DNA of 64,000 nucleotides from the NCBI RefSeq assembly GCF_000285295.1, contig NZ_CADP01000001.1:59874-123873 (forward strand), in the 5' to 3' direction. The notes below the pieces were generated by a model, which saw only the letters and a program-made list of their open reading frames with translations, was not told the DNA's origin and did not search any database. Of this stretch, positions 1-7,352 are shown one piece after another (within the stretch, counting starts at the first letter, position 1; each line of letters opens with the position of its first letter). The position numbers were made by a program, and so were the translations under genes. Source of the DNA: Komagataeibacter europaeus LMG 18890. GTDB lineage: Bacteria > Pseudomonadota > Alphaproteobacteria > Acetobacterales > Acetobacteraceae.

Positions 1-253
1 CCTCCGCTGCCGGTCCCACGATCCGCGCGCCATAACGCTGGCGCAGGGCGTCAGCCGCCGCGATATGGTCGGCATGGTGATGGGTCAGGAAAATCAGGTC
101 CAACCCGCCCCCCGCCGCGTCGATGGCGGCAGTCAGGGGCGCTTCCTGCGCCGGGTCAACCATGGCGGCCGCCCCCGTTACGCCATCATGCACGAACCAG
201 GCATAATTGTCCGACAGGATGGGAATCGCCTTTATGTCCAACTTCTGCGTCAT
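1..253 (-). CDS. gloB: hydroxyacylglutathione hydrolase (glyoxalase II), N-terminal part
   Basis: Hydrolyses S-lactoylglutathione to lactate and glutathione, the second step of methylglyoxal detoxification in the cytoplasm. Only the first 84 residues are inside the window; the rest runs off the left edge. The ATG is at 253-251. The metallo-beta-lactamase zinc motif THHHADH is at residues 57-63, and the N-terminal IPILSDNYAWFV is typical of GloB. It is divergent from the methyltransferase gene at 340, and the 86-base gap must hold both promoters. The family call is firm; the gene is partial only because the window ends. Confidence 0.9.
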   Translation of the reverse strand, partial: MTQKLDIKAIPILSDNYAWFVHDGVTGAAAMVDPAQEAPLTAAIDAAGGGLDLIFLTHHHADHIAAADALRQRYGARIVGPAAE

Positions 254-339
254 GGCTGTCCTCCAGCACTTTGGTTGCTTGGCCTGAATGCCCGGCATGA
301 CGTGATGGCCCGGGCGGCGGGGTGTGCTAGTGTGTACCA

Positions 340-1104
340 ATGCCAGCGAACATGCACACCGCCGCAAGTTTCTATGCCACCCGCCGGGGTCAGGCGGCCG
401 CCCGCCTGCTGTGCCAGCGCATGGCCGCCTTCTGGCCCGAAGGCACGCAGGGCCACACGCTTGGCCTTGGTTACGCGCTGCCCTTCCTGCCGCTGTGGGA
501 CCGGCCCGACAGGCCGTGCATGTCGGCGCGGCTGGACACGCACGTCACGCGCGATGCGCTGCCATGGCATGGGCGGGACTGTATCGTAACCGGCACGCAT
601 CTGCCATTCGATGACCTGAAATTCGACCGTATCGTGATGATCCATGCGCTGGAGGTCAGCGAGGACAAGAACAGCCTGCTGCGGCAGGTATGGAAAATCC
701 TGAAGGATGACGGGCGACTGCTGCTGATCGTGCCCAACCGGGCGGGGCTGTGGGCGCATACCGACAATTCCCCCTTCGGGCAGGGCACGCCATTTTCACG
801 CCGGCAGATCACGCGCTGGCTGGCCAATGCCTGTTTCCAGGCGCAGCGCCATGAAGACGCGCTGTATGTCCCGCCCGCCGGGCCATGCCCCGCAGGTCCG
901 GTCCGCATGGTTGAATGGACGGGACGCAACCTGTTTCCCCGGCTGGGCGGGGTGTGCATGATCGAAGCGGTCAAGGACATATACGCCGCCGTGCCCGCGC
1001 GCCCCGCGACACTGGTGCCGACGGGGCTGCGCCTGCGGCAGGCACGGGTTTTTTCACGAAATACCACGCCACGGCGGCAACCGCGCGACATGCAGAATAC
1101 TTGA
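340..1104 (+). CDS. class I SAM-dependent methyltransferase, substrate unknown
   Basis: A 254-residue protein with a type-11 methyltransferase layout. A glycine-rich SAM segment (TLGLGYALPFLP) lies near residue 45, an acidic segment near 97-108 (FDRIVMIHALE), and a 'LLRQVWKILKDDGRLLLIVPN' type strand near 115-135. A gene like this commonly sits beside gloB in alphaproteobacteria, but its substrate is not known to me. No strong ribosome binding site precedes the ATG at 340, and ATG 352 is an alternative. The next gene, psd, starts 34 bases downstream. Confidence 0.75.
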   Translation: MPANMHTAASFYATRRGQAAARLLCQRMAAFWPEGTQGHTLGLGYALPFLPLWDRPDRPCMSARLDTHVTRDALPWHGRDCIVTGTHLPFDDLKFDRIVMIHALEVSEDKNSLLRQVWKILKDDGRLLLIVPNRAGLWAHTDNSPFGQGTPFSRRQITRWLANACFQAQRHEDALYVPPAGPCPAGPVRMVEWTGRNLFPRLGGVCMIEAVKDIYAAVPARPATLVPTGLRLRQARVFSRNTTPRRQPRDMQNT

Positions 1105-1138
1105 CCAATTTTACTGAAATCTCCATGAACATTATCCC

Positions 1139-1816
1139 ATGTCGCTGATTCAATCCCTCAAGCTCGTCATCGCCCCGCCGCACCCGGCCGCGCGCCCTTT
1201 TCTCCTCGCGTCGGGGGCCGGGGCCATCATCGGTCGGCTGCTGCCGTTCCGGGTGACCCGGTGGCTTGGCACGGCCAGTGGCCTGTTCTTTGGCTTCTGC
1301 CTGTATTTCTTCCGTGACCCAGAGCGCGTCACGCCGGCTGAACCGAACCTGGCGGTCGCCCCGGCCGACGGGCACATCGTGTCGATCGAAAAAGTGGCCC
1401 CCCCGCCGGAACTGGACATGGGCGACGCCCCGGTGTGGCGGGTTGCGACGTTCCTGTCGGTTCTGGACGTGCATGTGAACCGCATGCCGGTCGCGGGCAC
1501 CGTGACACGGATCGCCTACCATGCCGGGCAGTTCCTGAACGCCAGCCTGGACAAGGCGTCCGAACTGAACGAACGCAACGCGCTGCGCGTGACGCTGAAG
1601 GATGGCAGGCAGGTTGCCGTGGTCCAGATCGCGGGACTGATCGCGCGCCGCATCCTGTGTGATGCCGAGGAAGGCATGCAGTACGAAACCGGTGAACGTT
1701 TCGGCCTGATCCGCTTTGGCTCGCGCACCGACCTGTACCTGCCGCCCGATGTCACACCACTGGTTGAAGTCGGACAGACCATGATTGGTGGCGAAACCGT
1801 GATGGCACGGCTTTAA
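1139..1816 (+). CDS. psd: phosphatidylserine decarboxylase proenzyme, short form
   Basis: Decarboxylates phosphatidylserine to phosphatidylethanolamine at the inner membrane, using a pyruvoyl group made by self-cleavage. The 225-residue length fits the short bacterial class. A hydrophobic stretch lies at about residues 20-58 and is followed by FFRDPER. The conserved [11 protein letters not shown] block is at 105-115. The maturation site is FGSR at 193-196, where Ser195 would become the pyruvoyl group. pssA starts 6 bases after the stop codon, so the two consecutive steps of phosphatidylethanolamine synthesis are co-transcribed. Confidence 0.96.
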   Translation: MSLIQSLKLVIAPPHPAARPFLLASGAGAIIGRLLPFRVTRWLGTASGLFFGFCLYFFRDPERVTPAEPNLAVAPADGHIVSIEKVAPPPELDMGDAPVWRVATFLSVLDVHVNRMPVAGTVTRIAYHAGQFLNASLDKASELNERNALRVTLKDGRQVAVVQIAGLIARRILCDAEEGMQYETGERFGLIRFGSRTDLYLPPDVTPLVEVGQTMIGGETVMARL

Positions 1817-1822
1817 TCCGGC

Positions 1823-2689
1823 ATGGCCACCCCTCCCACCACACCGGTACGCCGTATACGACGCCTGAAAAAACGCCAGCGCCCCCGCGTCCGGGGCCTG
1901 TCGTTCAACCGGATGATCCCCAACCTGATGACCATGCTGGGCCTGTGCGCGGGCCTGACGGGCATGCGATTCGGGCTGGAGGGACGCTTTGGCAGCGCCG
2001 CCACCGCGCTGCTGATCGCCGCCTGCATTGACGGGCTGGATGGCCGCATTGCGCGCCTGCTGCGCGGCACGAGTCGTTTCGGGGCGGAATTCGACAGCCT
2101 GTCGGATTTCCTGTGCTTTGGCGTGGCCCCTGCTTTCGTGCTGTACCTGTGGGCACTGCATGAAGGTGGCCGTTTTGGCTACATCCCGTGCATCATGTTC
2201 ACGGTCTGCATGGCGCTGCGTCTGGCGCGGTTCAACGCCAGCCTCGATGACGACGCCAACCAGCCCAAATACGCCAGCAACTTCTTTACCGGCGTCCCGG
2301 CCCCCGCGGGCGCGGGGCTGGCGTTGTTCCCGCTCTTCCTGGGGCTGGAGGCGCAGCACCTGCATTGTGACTGGCTGTATGAACTGACGCGCGACCCGCT
2401 CCTGCCCGCGCTGACACTCAGCGGCACGGCCTTCCTGCTGGTCTCGACCCTGCCGGTCTGGTCATTCAAGAACTTCAAGGTCCCGTCCCCCATGATCCTG
2501 CCCACCATGCTGGGCACGGGGGCCTATGCCGCCGTTCTGGTGGCCGAACCGTGGGGCGCGCTTGCAGCCGCCGGGATCATCTACATCCTGCTGCTGCCCA
2601 TGAGCAGGCGGAGCTTCCACCGTCTGCGCCGCGAGGCCGAGGCCCTGCAGGAAAACGACGATCAGCCCCTGGCCTCGCCTTCGGCCTGA
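1823..2689 (+). CDS. pssA: CDP-diacylglycerol--serine O-phosphatidyltransferase
   Basis: Makes phosphatidylserine from CDP-diacylglycerol and L-serine, supplying the substrate of the upstream psd product. The 288-residue integral membrane protein carries the complete CDP-alcohol phosphotransferase signature: D73-G74-x2-A77-R78-x8-G87-x3-D91-x3-D95. A basic N-terminal extension (about residues 10-24, rich in Arg and Lys) precedes the first membrane helix. Several hydrophobic segments follow up to residue 260. The dispersed hairpin element at 2739 follows the gene. Confidence 0.96.
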   Translation: MATPPTTPVRRIRRLKKRQRPRVRGLSFNRMIPNLMTMLGLCAGLTGMRFGLEGRFGSAATALLIAACIDGLDGRIARLLRGTSRFGAEFDSLSDFLCFGVAPAFVLYLWALHEGGRFGYIPCIMFTVCMALRLARFNASLDDDANQPKYASNFFTGVPAPAGAGLALFPLFLGLEAQHLHCDWLYELTRDPLLPALTLSGTAFLLVSTLPVWSFKNFKVPSPMILPTMLGTGAYAAVLVAEPWGALAAAGIIYILLLPMSRRSFHRLRREAEALQENDDQPLASPSA

Positions 2690-2738
2690 TCGCCCGCCCC
2701 CCGTTCCCGGAGCAGCCAGCAGACCGATAAGCGTGTCT

Positions 2739-2808
2739 GGTGAAGCTTTTTAAAAAAGCTTCAGGGAACGCCGCCTTTTTGAAAAAAGAGTCGGCACCCG
2801 AAAACTTT
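2739..2808. repeat. dispersed double-hairpin intergenic element, copy 1
   Basis: About 70 bases that recur at 38241, 45106 and 59391. It contains two successive inverted repeats: AAGCTTTTT/AAAAAGCTT, then a CCGCCTTTTT...AAAAA arm whose right side is altered here (AGAGTCGG). It lies between the converging pssA and the hyfI-like gene and ends 14 bases before the minus-strand stop codon at 2823. The hairpins followed by A/T runs could act as a bidirectional terminator. Confidence 0.8.
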
Positions 2809-2822
2809 CGTCCTCTTTTATT

Positions 2823-3278
2823 TCATGCGGACAGTTCGTCTTCACCCTGCATGCGCCAGCGGATCAGGGCGTCAAGTATTTCCGCGGGCGACGGCGGGCA
2901 TCCCGGCAGCAGCAGGCTGGCCCGCGCACGACCCTCCACCCCGCCCAGCACCGCATAACTGGGCGTGAACACGCCCCCGTCCACCGCGCAATCCCCAACA
3001 GCGGCCAGCAGCCGCGTACCGGGCATGGCCTGCCACGCCAGTTCCACGACCGGGGCCATTTCCACCGTCAGGCTGCCGGTCACCAGCAGCAGGCCGGCCT
3101 GTCGCGGCGTGGACACGAAACGGATATCGGAATGCCCTTCCACCAATGCGCGCGACAGGCTGCGCAGTTCCAGCGCACAGCCGGTGCAGCCACCGGTTTC
3201 CATATGGAAGATGTCCAGCGGCAACATGCGGGGCAGCACCGTGCCTTCGGGCCAGAACAGGTTGAGATACGCCATCAT
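2823..3278 (-). CDS. HyfI/NuoB-like small subunit of an Ehr-type membrane complex
   Basis: A 151-residue homologue of the small subunit of group 4 membrane hydrogenases and of complex I NuoB. It keeps four cysteines for a proximal [4Fe-4S] cluster: C31 and C34 in GGCTGC, C97 in GDCAVDGG, and C127 in PGCPPS. The C-x2-C spacing is hydrogenase-like and differs from the tandem cysteines of NuoB. It would carry electrons next to the large subunit on the cytoplasmic face. It is the last gene of a six-gene run, and its start lies 6 bases past the stop of the large-subunit gene. Electron donor and acceptor are unknown. Confidence 0.88.
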   Translation of the reverse strand: MMAYLNLFWPEGTVLPRMLPLDIFHMETGGCTGCALELRSLSRALVEGHSDIRFVSTPRQAGLLLVTGSLTVEMAPVVELAWQAMPGTRLLAAVGDCAVDGGVFTPSYAVLGGVEGRARASLLLPGCPPSPAEILDALIRWRMQGEDELSA

Positions 3279-3284
3279 TCCTTC

Positions 3285-4760
3285 CTACAGGTCGGCCGAT
3301 GCCGCCGACAGGCCGAGGGAGGCAAGGATCAGTGGCACATCCTCATACATCGCGCCGGATAACACCTGTGGCAGCGCCTGAAACAGCAGCAGGGCCGGAT
3401 CGCCACACCACCACGCGGCCACCCGGCCATTTTCAACACGTAGCCAGTGCCAGACCGGCCCGGCCGGTCCTTCGGCACAGCCAATCCCTTCGCCTGATCC
3501 ATATTCACCCACGGGTGGTGCCGTAAGGGCGACCGCATCCAGCGTGGACAGGATTTCCACCGCCGTTTCGACCTCATGCAGCCGCAGCGCAAGCCGGGCG
3601 GTCACATCGCCCGCCATTGCGCGGGAGCCATCCGGCCATACTGCGGGCGGGCGCGATCCGTAGGGTCCGGGATCGGATTCAACACCACCGGCCCGTCCCA
3701 CGCATCCGGCGATCCCCCAGTGACCAGCCACGTCCGCCCGCAGGATACCCCGCCCCCGCGCCTGCATCGCCATGCCACGCGGCCGCCAGAACAGGCGCCG
3801 CAGCGCCGTGCAGCCCGCGCGCAGTTCCGCCAGCAGTTCAGCGGGAAGGGACATTACCCGTTCATTCCCGCCCGCGGGCGGCAGCACGTCAAACAGCAGG
3901 CGACTGCCGCACATATCCCGACAGGCCTGCCGCACCCGTTCCAGCAGGGTTGCCGCAAGAATGACGAAACGCCGGTCTGCCAGCAGCTCGGCGGCAACGG
4001 CCAGCGTATCCAGATGGGCCATGATGCGCCCGAGTTCCCCCACGAACAGGGCCGCATCGTGCATGCCTCCGGCGCCATTGCCTTCCATCACCGCCAGCGC
4101 GTCGGCAAAGGCCTGCTGGTGGGCAACCGTGGCCGTTGCATCAATCCGGGCCACCAGTCGTGCGGCCTGCGCCACGGTCGCCCCCCGCATGCGCGCGCAC
4201 AGGCCACGATGGGCGTAGCCCATGCGGGAGTGCACCTGCATGATCCGCTCCCCAGGCACGCCTAGACGCAGGTGAAAGGGCGCGTTGAAATCCCCCTCCG
4301 CCGGGCCATGGCCCAGCACGGTGCCACCGGCCTGCACGATGGTTGCATCATCGATGAATTCCACGCCCTCGGGCGGCGCAGGGGCTGGCGGGGGGCGGTC
4401 ACGCAGGGGCCATGTCACCGGCCATCGTCCCTGGTCCAGCCACGGGGCGCTGGCTGTCGCCCCCATGGCCTCGATCCCCCACAGATCCTGCATGATGCGT
4501 TCAGACGCACTGGCCCCGGCCCGCGCCGGGGACAGGGCAAGGTAGCGCCCGTCCGTGACCGCGACACTCGCCATCAGCGGACGCGTTCCCTCCATGAACA
4601 GGGCATGCACCTGCCCCCCGTCCGACCACAGGCCAAGAAGCGGCAGGGCGGAATGGGACAGGGCCGCCGCCATGTCACGCCACCCCTGTTCATCCAGCAC
4701 GAAACGCCCGGGACAGGCGGCAGGCGTGCCGCTGCGGATCAGGTCAGCCACCTGCGTCAT
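3285..4760 (-). CDS. HyfG/NuoCD-like large subunit lacking NiFe ligands
   Basis: A 491-residue relative of the group 4 hydrogenase large subunit and of NuoC-NuoD. Residues 1-130 resemble a degenerate NuoC-like domain and the rest a NuoD/HyfG domain. HRG is at 184-186. Where hydrogenases have RxCGxC this protein reads R205-I-D-A-T-A, and the C-terminus (DVPLILASLGLS, no cysteine) lacks the DPCxxC motif. It cannot bind a NiFe centre in the usual way, which matches the Ehr class. I chose the ATG at 4760, which overlaps the upstream stop codon by one base (TGATG). The frame stays open upstream, but that part overlaps the hyfF-like gene. Confidence 0.87.
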   Translation of the reverse strand: MTQVADLIRSGTPAACPGRFVLDEQGWRDMAAALSHSALPLLGLWSDGGQVHALFMEGTRPLMASVAVTDGRYLALSPARAGASASERIMQDLWGIEAMGATASAPWLDQGRWPVTWPLRDRPPPAPAPPEGVEFIDDATIVQAGGTVLGHGPAEGDFNAPFHLRLGVPGERIMQVHSRMGYAHRGLCARMRGATVAQAARLVARIDATATVAHQQAFADALAVMEGNGAGGMHDAALFVGELGRIMAHLDTLAVAAELLADRRFVILAATLLERVRQACRDMCGSRLLFDVLPPAGGNERVMSLPAELLAELRAGCTALRRLFWRPRGMAMQARGRGILRADVAGHWGIAGCVGRAGGVESDPGPYGSRPPAVWPDGSRAMAGDVTARLALRLHEVETAVEILSTLDAVALTAPPVGEYGSGEGIGCAEGPAGPVWHWLRVENGRVAAWWCGDPALLLFQALPQVLSGAMYEDVPLILASLGLSAASADL

Positions 4761-5833
4761 CACCACCCGTTTCCCATCTGGTAATATGCAGCACAGGCAA
4801 GCACCATGCACCCGATGGCCAGCAACAGCGACGCCTGCCCCCATTCTGACCTGTCATGCCCTGCCCCCATGCGTGCCGCCATGACTGGCCACAGGCTGGC
4901 GCCAGCCAGCAGTGCCACGGGGGGAATTTCCCCCATTTCCCCCACCAGTACCAACACGACCGCCATGCCGGGCAGGGAGGGCGGCCACAACATGGATCCC
5001 GACAGCCGGCCACCCCATGGCGTGATACAGGCCATGACCAGCAGGCAGGCGGCAAGTGGCAGCCCCCCCATGGCACCACCCGGCAGCCCCGCAGCCAGCA
5101 CGGCCCAGCCAGCCCAGTACCCCGCCGGAAAGGATCGTCCCTGCCGCGACAGGACCGCCCATGCCAGGCACACGCACCCCATGAAGGTCAGCGCAGGCAA
5201 CAGGACCGGCCAGGTACGGGCCGCCTGCGCCAGAACCGGCAGGACGGCCAGTATTTCCATGTTCCAGCCCGGCGCAACCAACCCCGCACGACCCGGAACG
5301 CCACAGGCCAGCAGCAGTCCGCCCACCAGCAGGATCGCCCCGGCCTGATCCTGCACGTGCCCCCAACCCGCCTGCAGCATGAACAGGCCACCCTGCGCCA
5401 CAAGCAGGCCACCCAGCCCCATGCGCAGCGCCTGCCACCCGTCCCGCTCCAGCCCGCGCGGCCCGATCGCCAGTCCAAGCCGCGCCACCAGTCCGCAACC
5501 CAGAAAGGCCCCAAGCAGGTCACACCGGCCGAACGCGTTGGCAAGGACGGCAATGCCGGACAGGAAAAAGGGCAGCACCTCCCTTTCACGCGGGGTGACC
5601 CCATCGCCGCGGCGCGGCCCGAAAACCCACACGCACAATGCCAGCGCGGGGCCACATCCCGTCAGGATCCGCGCCATATCGGGGGAGGGGCCGCTGCCCA
5701 TGCCACACAGGACCAGCAGCAGCACAGCCAGCAGGCCACGCAACGCCAGCGCCCCGCCCGTCACCAGCACGGCGGTCAGGGCCAGCACCATCCAGCCGCC
5801 CAGCAGGCTGGCGTAAAGCGACGGCGCCATCAT
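4760..5833 (-). CDS. HyfF-like antiporter-family membrane subunit, short
   Basis: A 357-residue, almost entirely hydrophobic protein in the position where hyf-type operons encode the second MrpA/D-like (NuoL/M/N-like) subunit. I count roughly 10-12 possible membrane segments. It is shorter than the about 480-residue HyfF and I cannot point to the canonical transmembrane lysines. WNMEILAVLPVLAQA and GLVAPGWNMEILAVL are the most recognisable blocks. The start is the first of two adjacent ATGs (5833), which overlaps the hyfE-like stop by four bases (ATGA). Assignment rests mostly on operon position. Confidence 0.7.
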   Translation of the reverse strand: MMAPSLYASLLGGWMVLALTAVLVTGGALALRGLLAVLLLVLCGMGSGPSPDMARILTGCGPALALCVWVFGPRRGDGVTPREREVLPFFLSGIAVLANAFGRCDLLGAFLGCGLVARLGLAIGPRGLERDGWQALRMGLGGLLVAQGGLFMLQAGWGHVQDQAGAILLVGGLLLACGVPGRAGLVAPGWNMEILAVLPVLAQAARTWPVLLPALTFMGCVCLAWAVLSRQGRSFPAGYWAGWAVLAAGLPGGAMGGLPLAACLLVMACITPWGGRLSGSMLWPPSLPGMAVVLVLVGEMGEIPPVALLAGASLWPVMAARMGAGHDRSEWGQASLLLAIGCMVLACAAYYQMGNGW

Positions 5834-6375
5834 GCCGCCCCGCCATGCGACCGGGGATGCGTGGCCAGCAGGATGTTCAGGCCGATCGCCGCCATAATCA
5901 CCTCCGCCATGACCAGCATGCTGTCCGCCCGCGCCGCCAGCAGCATGACGCCATCCAGCCCGCAGGCCAGCCCCGCGCACAATGCGACCGGCCCGCGGGC
6001 GATACACGCCCCCCACACGCCGCACAGGATGGCGGAAAGCCCCGTCATGCCCATAAGGCGCGCCGTCATGTCCACCTGTGGTCCCTGCATGACGGCCTGC
6101 GCCAGCACCGCGATACAGGCCAGCCCGCCTGCAAGGCGCAGGCCGCTGCGTTCCCGCCCCGCCGCGGGGATATGCAGCATCTGCGCGCCCAGCACCCCCA
6201 GTAGTCCCGCCAGCCCCACCGCCATGACACATGCCGGCCCGACCTGCCCCTGGGTCCAGCGCGACAGGCACACGCATGCAGCCATGCACGCGCCATGCCA
6301 GACCGGGCCGCCACCCCGTCCCCCCGACGTTGAAAGCGAAAGAATGACCAGAACGCCAAACAGCAGCACCAGCAT
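5830..6375 (-). CDS. HyfE-like membrane subunit
   Basis: A 181-residue hydrophobic protein in the HyfE position. It resembles the NuoK/HyfE type of small subunit, with about six membrane segments and a charged loop near residue 72 (AAGRERSG). Part of the helix near the C-terminus (ADSMLVMAEVIMAAIGLNIL) looks like NuoK, which has a conserved membrane glutamate; here Glu is in VMAEVI. The ATG at 6375 lies 2 bases after the hyfC-like stop. The longer open frame upstream (to 6570) is not credible because it overlaps hyfC. Confidence 0.72.
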   Translation of the reverse strand: MLVLLFGVLVILSLSTSGGRGGGPVWHGACMAACVCLSRWTQGQVGPACVMAVGLAGLLGVLGAQMLHIPAAGRERSGLRLAGGLACIAVLAQAVMQGPQVDMTARLMGMTGLSAILCGVWGACIARGPVALCAGLACGLDGVMLLAARADSMLVMAEVIMAAIGLNILLATHPRSHGGAA

Positions 6376-6377
6376 GG

Positions 6378-7346
6378 TCAGCCCATCCCCCGTCCGGCAA
6401 ACAGCAGCACCCCGGCCATGACGGCGCACAGCAGCGCCAGCCCCGCCCGCCAGCCCGCATGCCGCTGCCCCGACACCATGAAAACCCGTATCGCCGCGAC
6501 ACATCCGCATGCCAGCAGCATATGCACCGCCCACAGCGCGACCGCAGCCAGCATGGGCACCAGCACCCACGCACGCGGCAGGATATCGGGTTCCACAATG
6601 CCTTCGGGCCAGATCAGGTCACGCGCCAGCATCATCCACACCACCGCCAGCAGGTCACGCGCGTACTGGGCCACGGCACGGTCGGGACCGGCAAGATCCT
6701 CCAGCATGGCCGAGGACAGCCGTGATGTCGTGCCGTCCCCTTCCCCGACCCCCGCGACGACCAGCGCACCGGCCACCAGCGCCAGCGGCACGCGCACAAG
6801 GTTCATGTCCGCCACATGCGCCTGCCGCACCAGTCCCGCCAGCGTGCCATCGGGCAGGCACATGCCCAGCACGGCGCAGGCCAGCAGCATGACCGGCTGG
6901 ATCATGATCCCCCCGGCCACGACCCGCAGCCCCACATGGCCCGGCCGCGCCAGGCCCGGCGCAAGGGCGGCCACCACCAGCGCGAGGAAGGCCATTTCCA
7001 GCAATCCGCCGATAACCAGCACATCCGACAGGTCGCCACCGGGCATGCCAATGGAAAAGGATGGCACCAGCAATACCGCCACCATGCCCGCGGCCAACGC
7101 CAGCCAGGGGGCAACCGCCGTCACCTGCGCGCCAGCCGCCGAACGCACGCCCACCTGCCGCCATGCATGCAGCAGGGTGCGCCAGTGCGCGGTCGGGTCC
7201 GGCAGGCGGCGTTCGCCCTCCATCACCGCGGCCATCCAGCGCAGCAGCCCGATCCATACGGGTACCGTCACCATGACCAGTGCCATGTGACAGCCAGCCA
7301 GCAGAAGCGCCTGCATCCGCGCAGCAATGGAAAATGACGTCATCAT
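6378..7346 (-). CDS. HyfC/NuoH-like membrane subunit
   Basis: A 322-residue membrane protein of the NuoH/HyfC family, the subunit that joins the membrane arm to the large/small subunit pair. About eight hydrophobic segments are visible. The cytoplasmic loop at about residues 214-231 (MLEDLAGPDRAVAQYARD) corresponds to the acidic loop of NuoH/HycD proteins (E-x-E.. G-Y family motif). WPEGIVEPDILPR near 247-259 resembles the C-terminal loop of the family. The stop codon lies 2 bases before the hyfE-like start. It is one of the better recognisable subunits of this operon. Confidence 0.82.
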   Translation of the reverse strand: MMTSFSIAARMQALLLAGCHMALVMVTVPVWIGLLRWMAAVMEGERRLPDPTAHWRTLLHAWRQVGVRSAAGAQVTAVAPWLALAAGMVAVLLVPSFSIGMPGGDLSDVLVIGGLLEMAFLALVVAALAPGLARPGHVGLRVVAGGIMIQPVMLLACAVLGMCLPDGTLAGLVRQAHVADMNLVRVPLALVAGALVVAGVGEGDGTTSRLSSAMLEDLAGPDRAVAQYARDLLAVVWMMLARDLIWPEGIVEPDILPRAWVLVPMLAAVALWAVHMLLACGCVAAIRVFMVSGQRHAGWRAGLALLCAVMAGVLLFAGRGMG

Positions 7347-7352
7347 GCGGCC

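Noticed and set aside
971-2365. 464-residue minus-strand open frame
   Set aside because: Antisense to psd and pssA, both with full motifs.
4760-6598. 612-residue open frame covering the HyfF-like gene and its upstream neighbours
   Set aside because: Only the part from MMAPSLYASLL (5833) has membrane-protein sequence; the first 255 residues are the out-of-frame reading of the hyfE- and hyfC-like genes.
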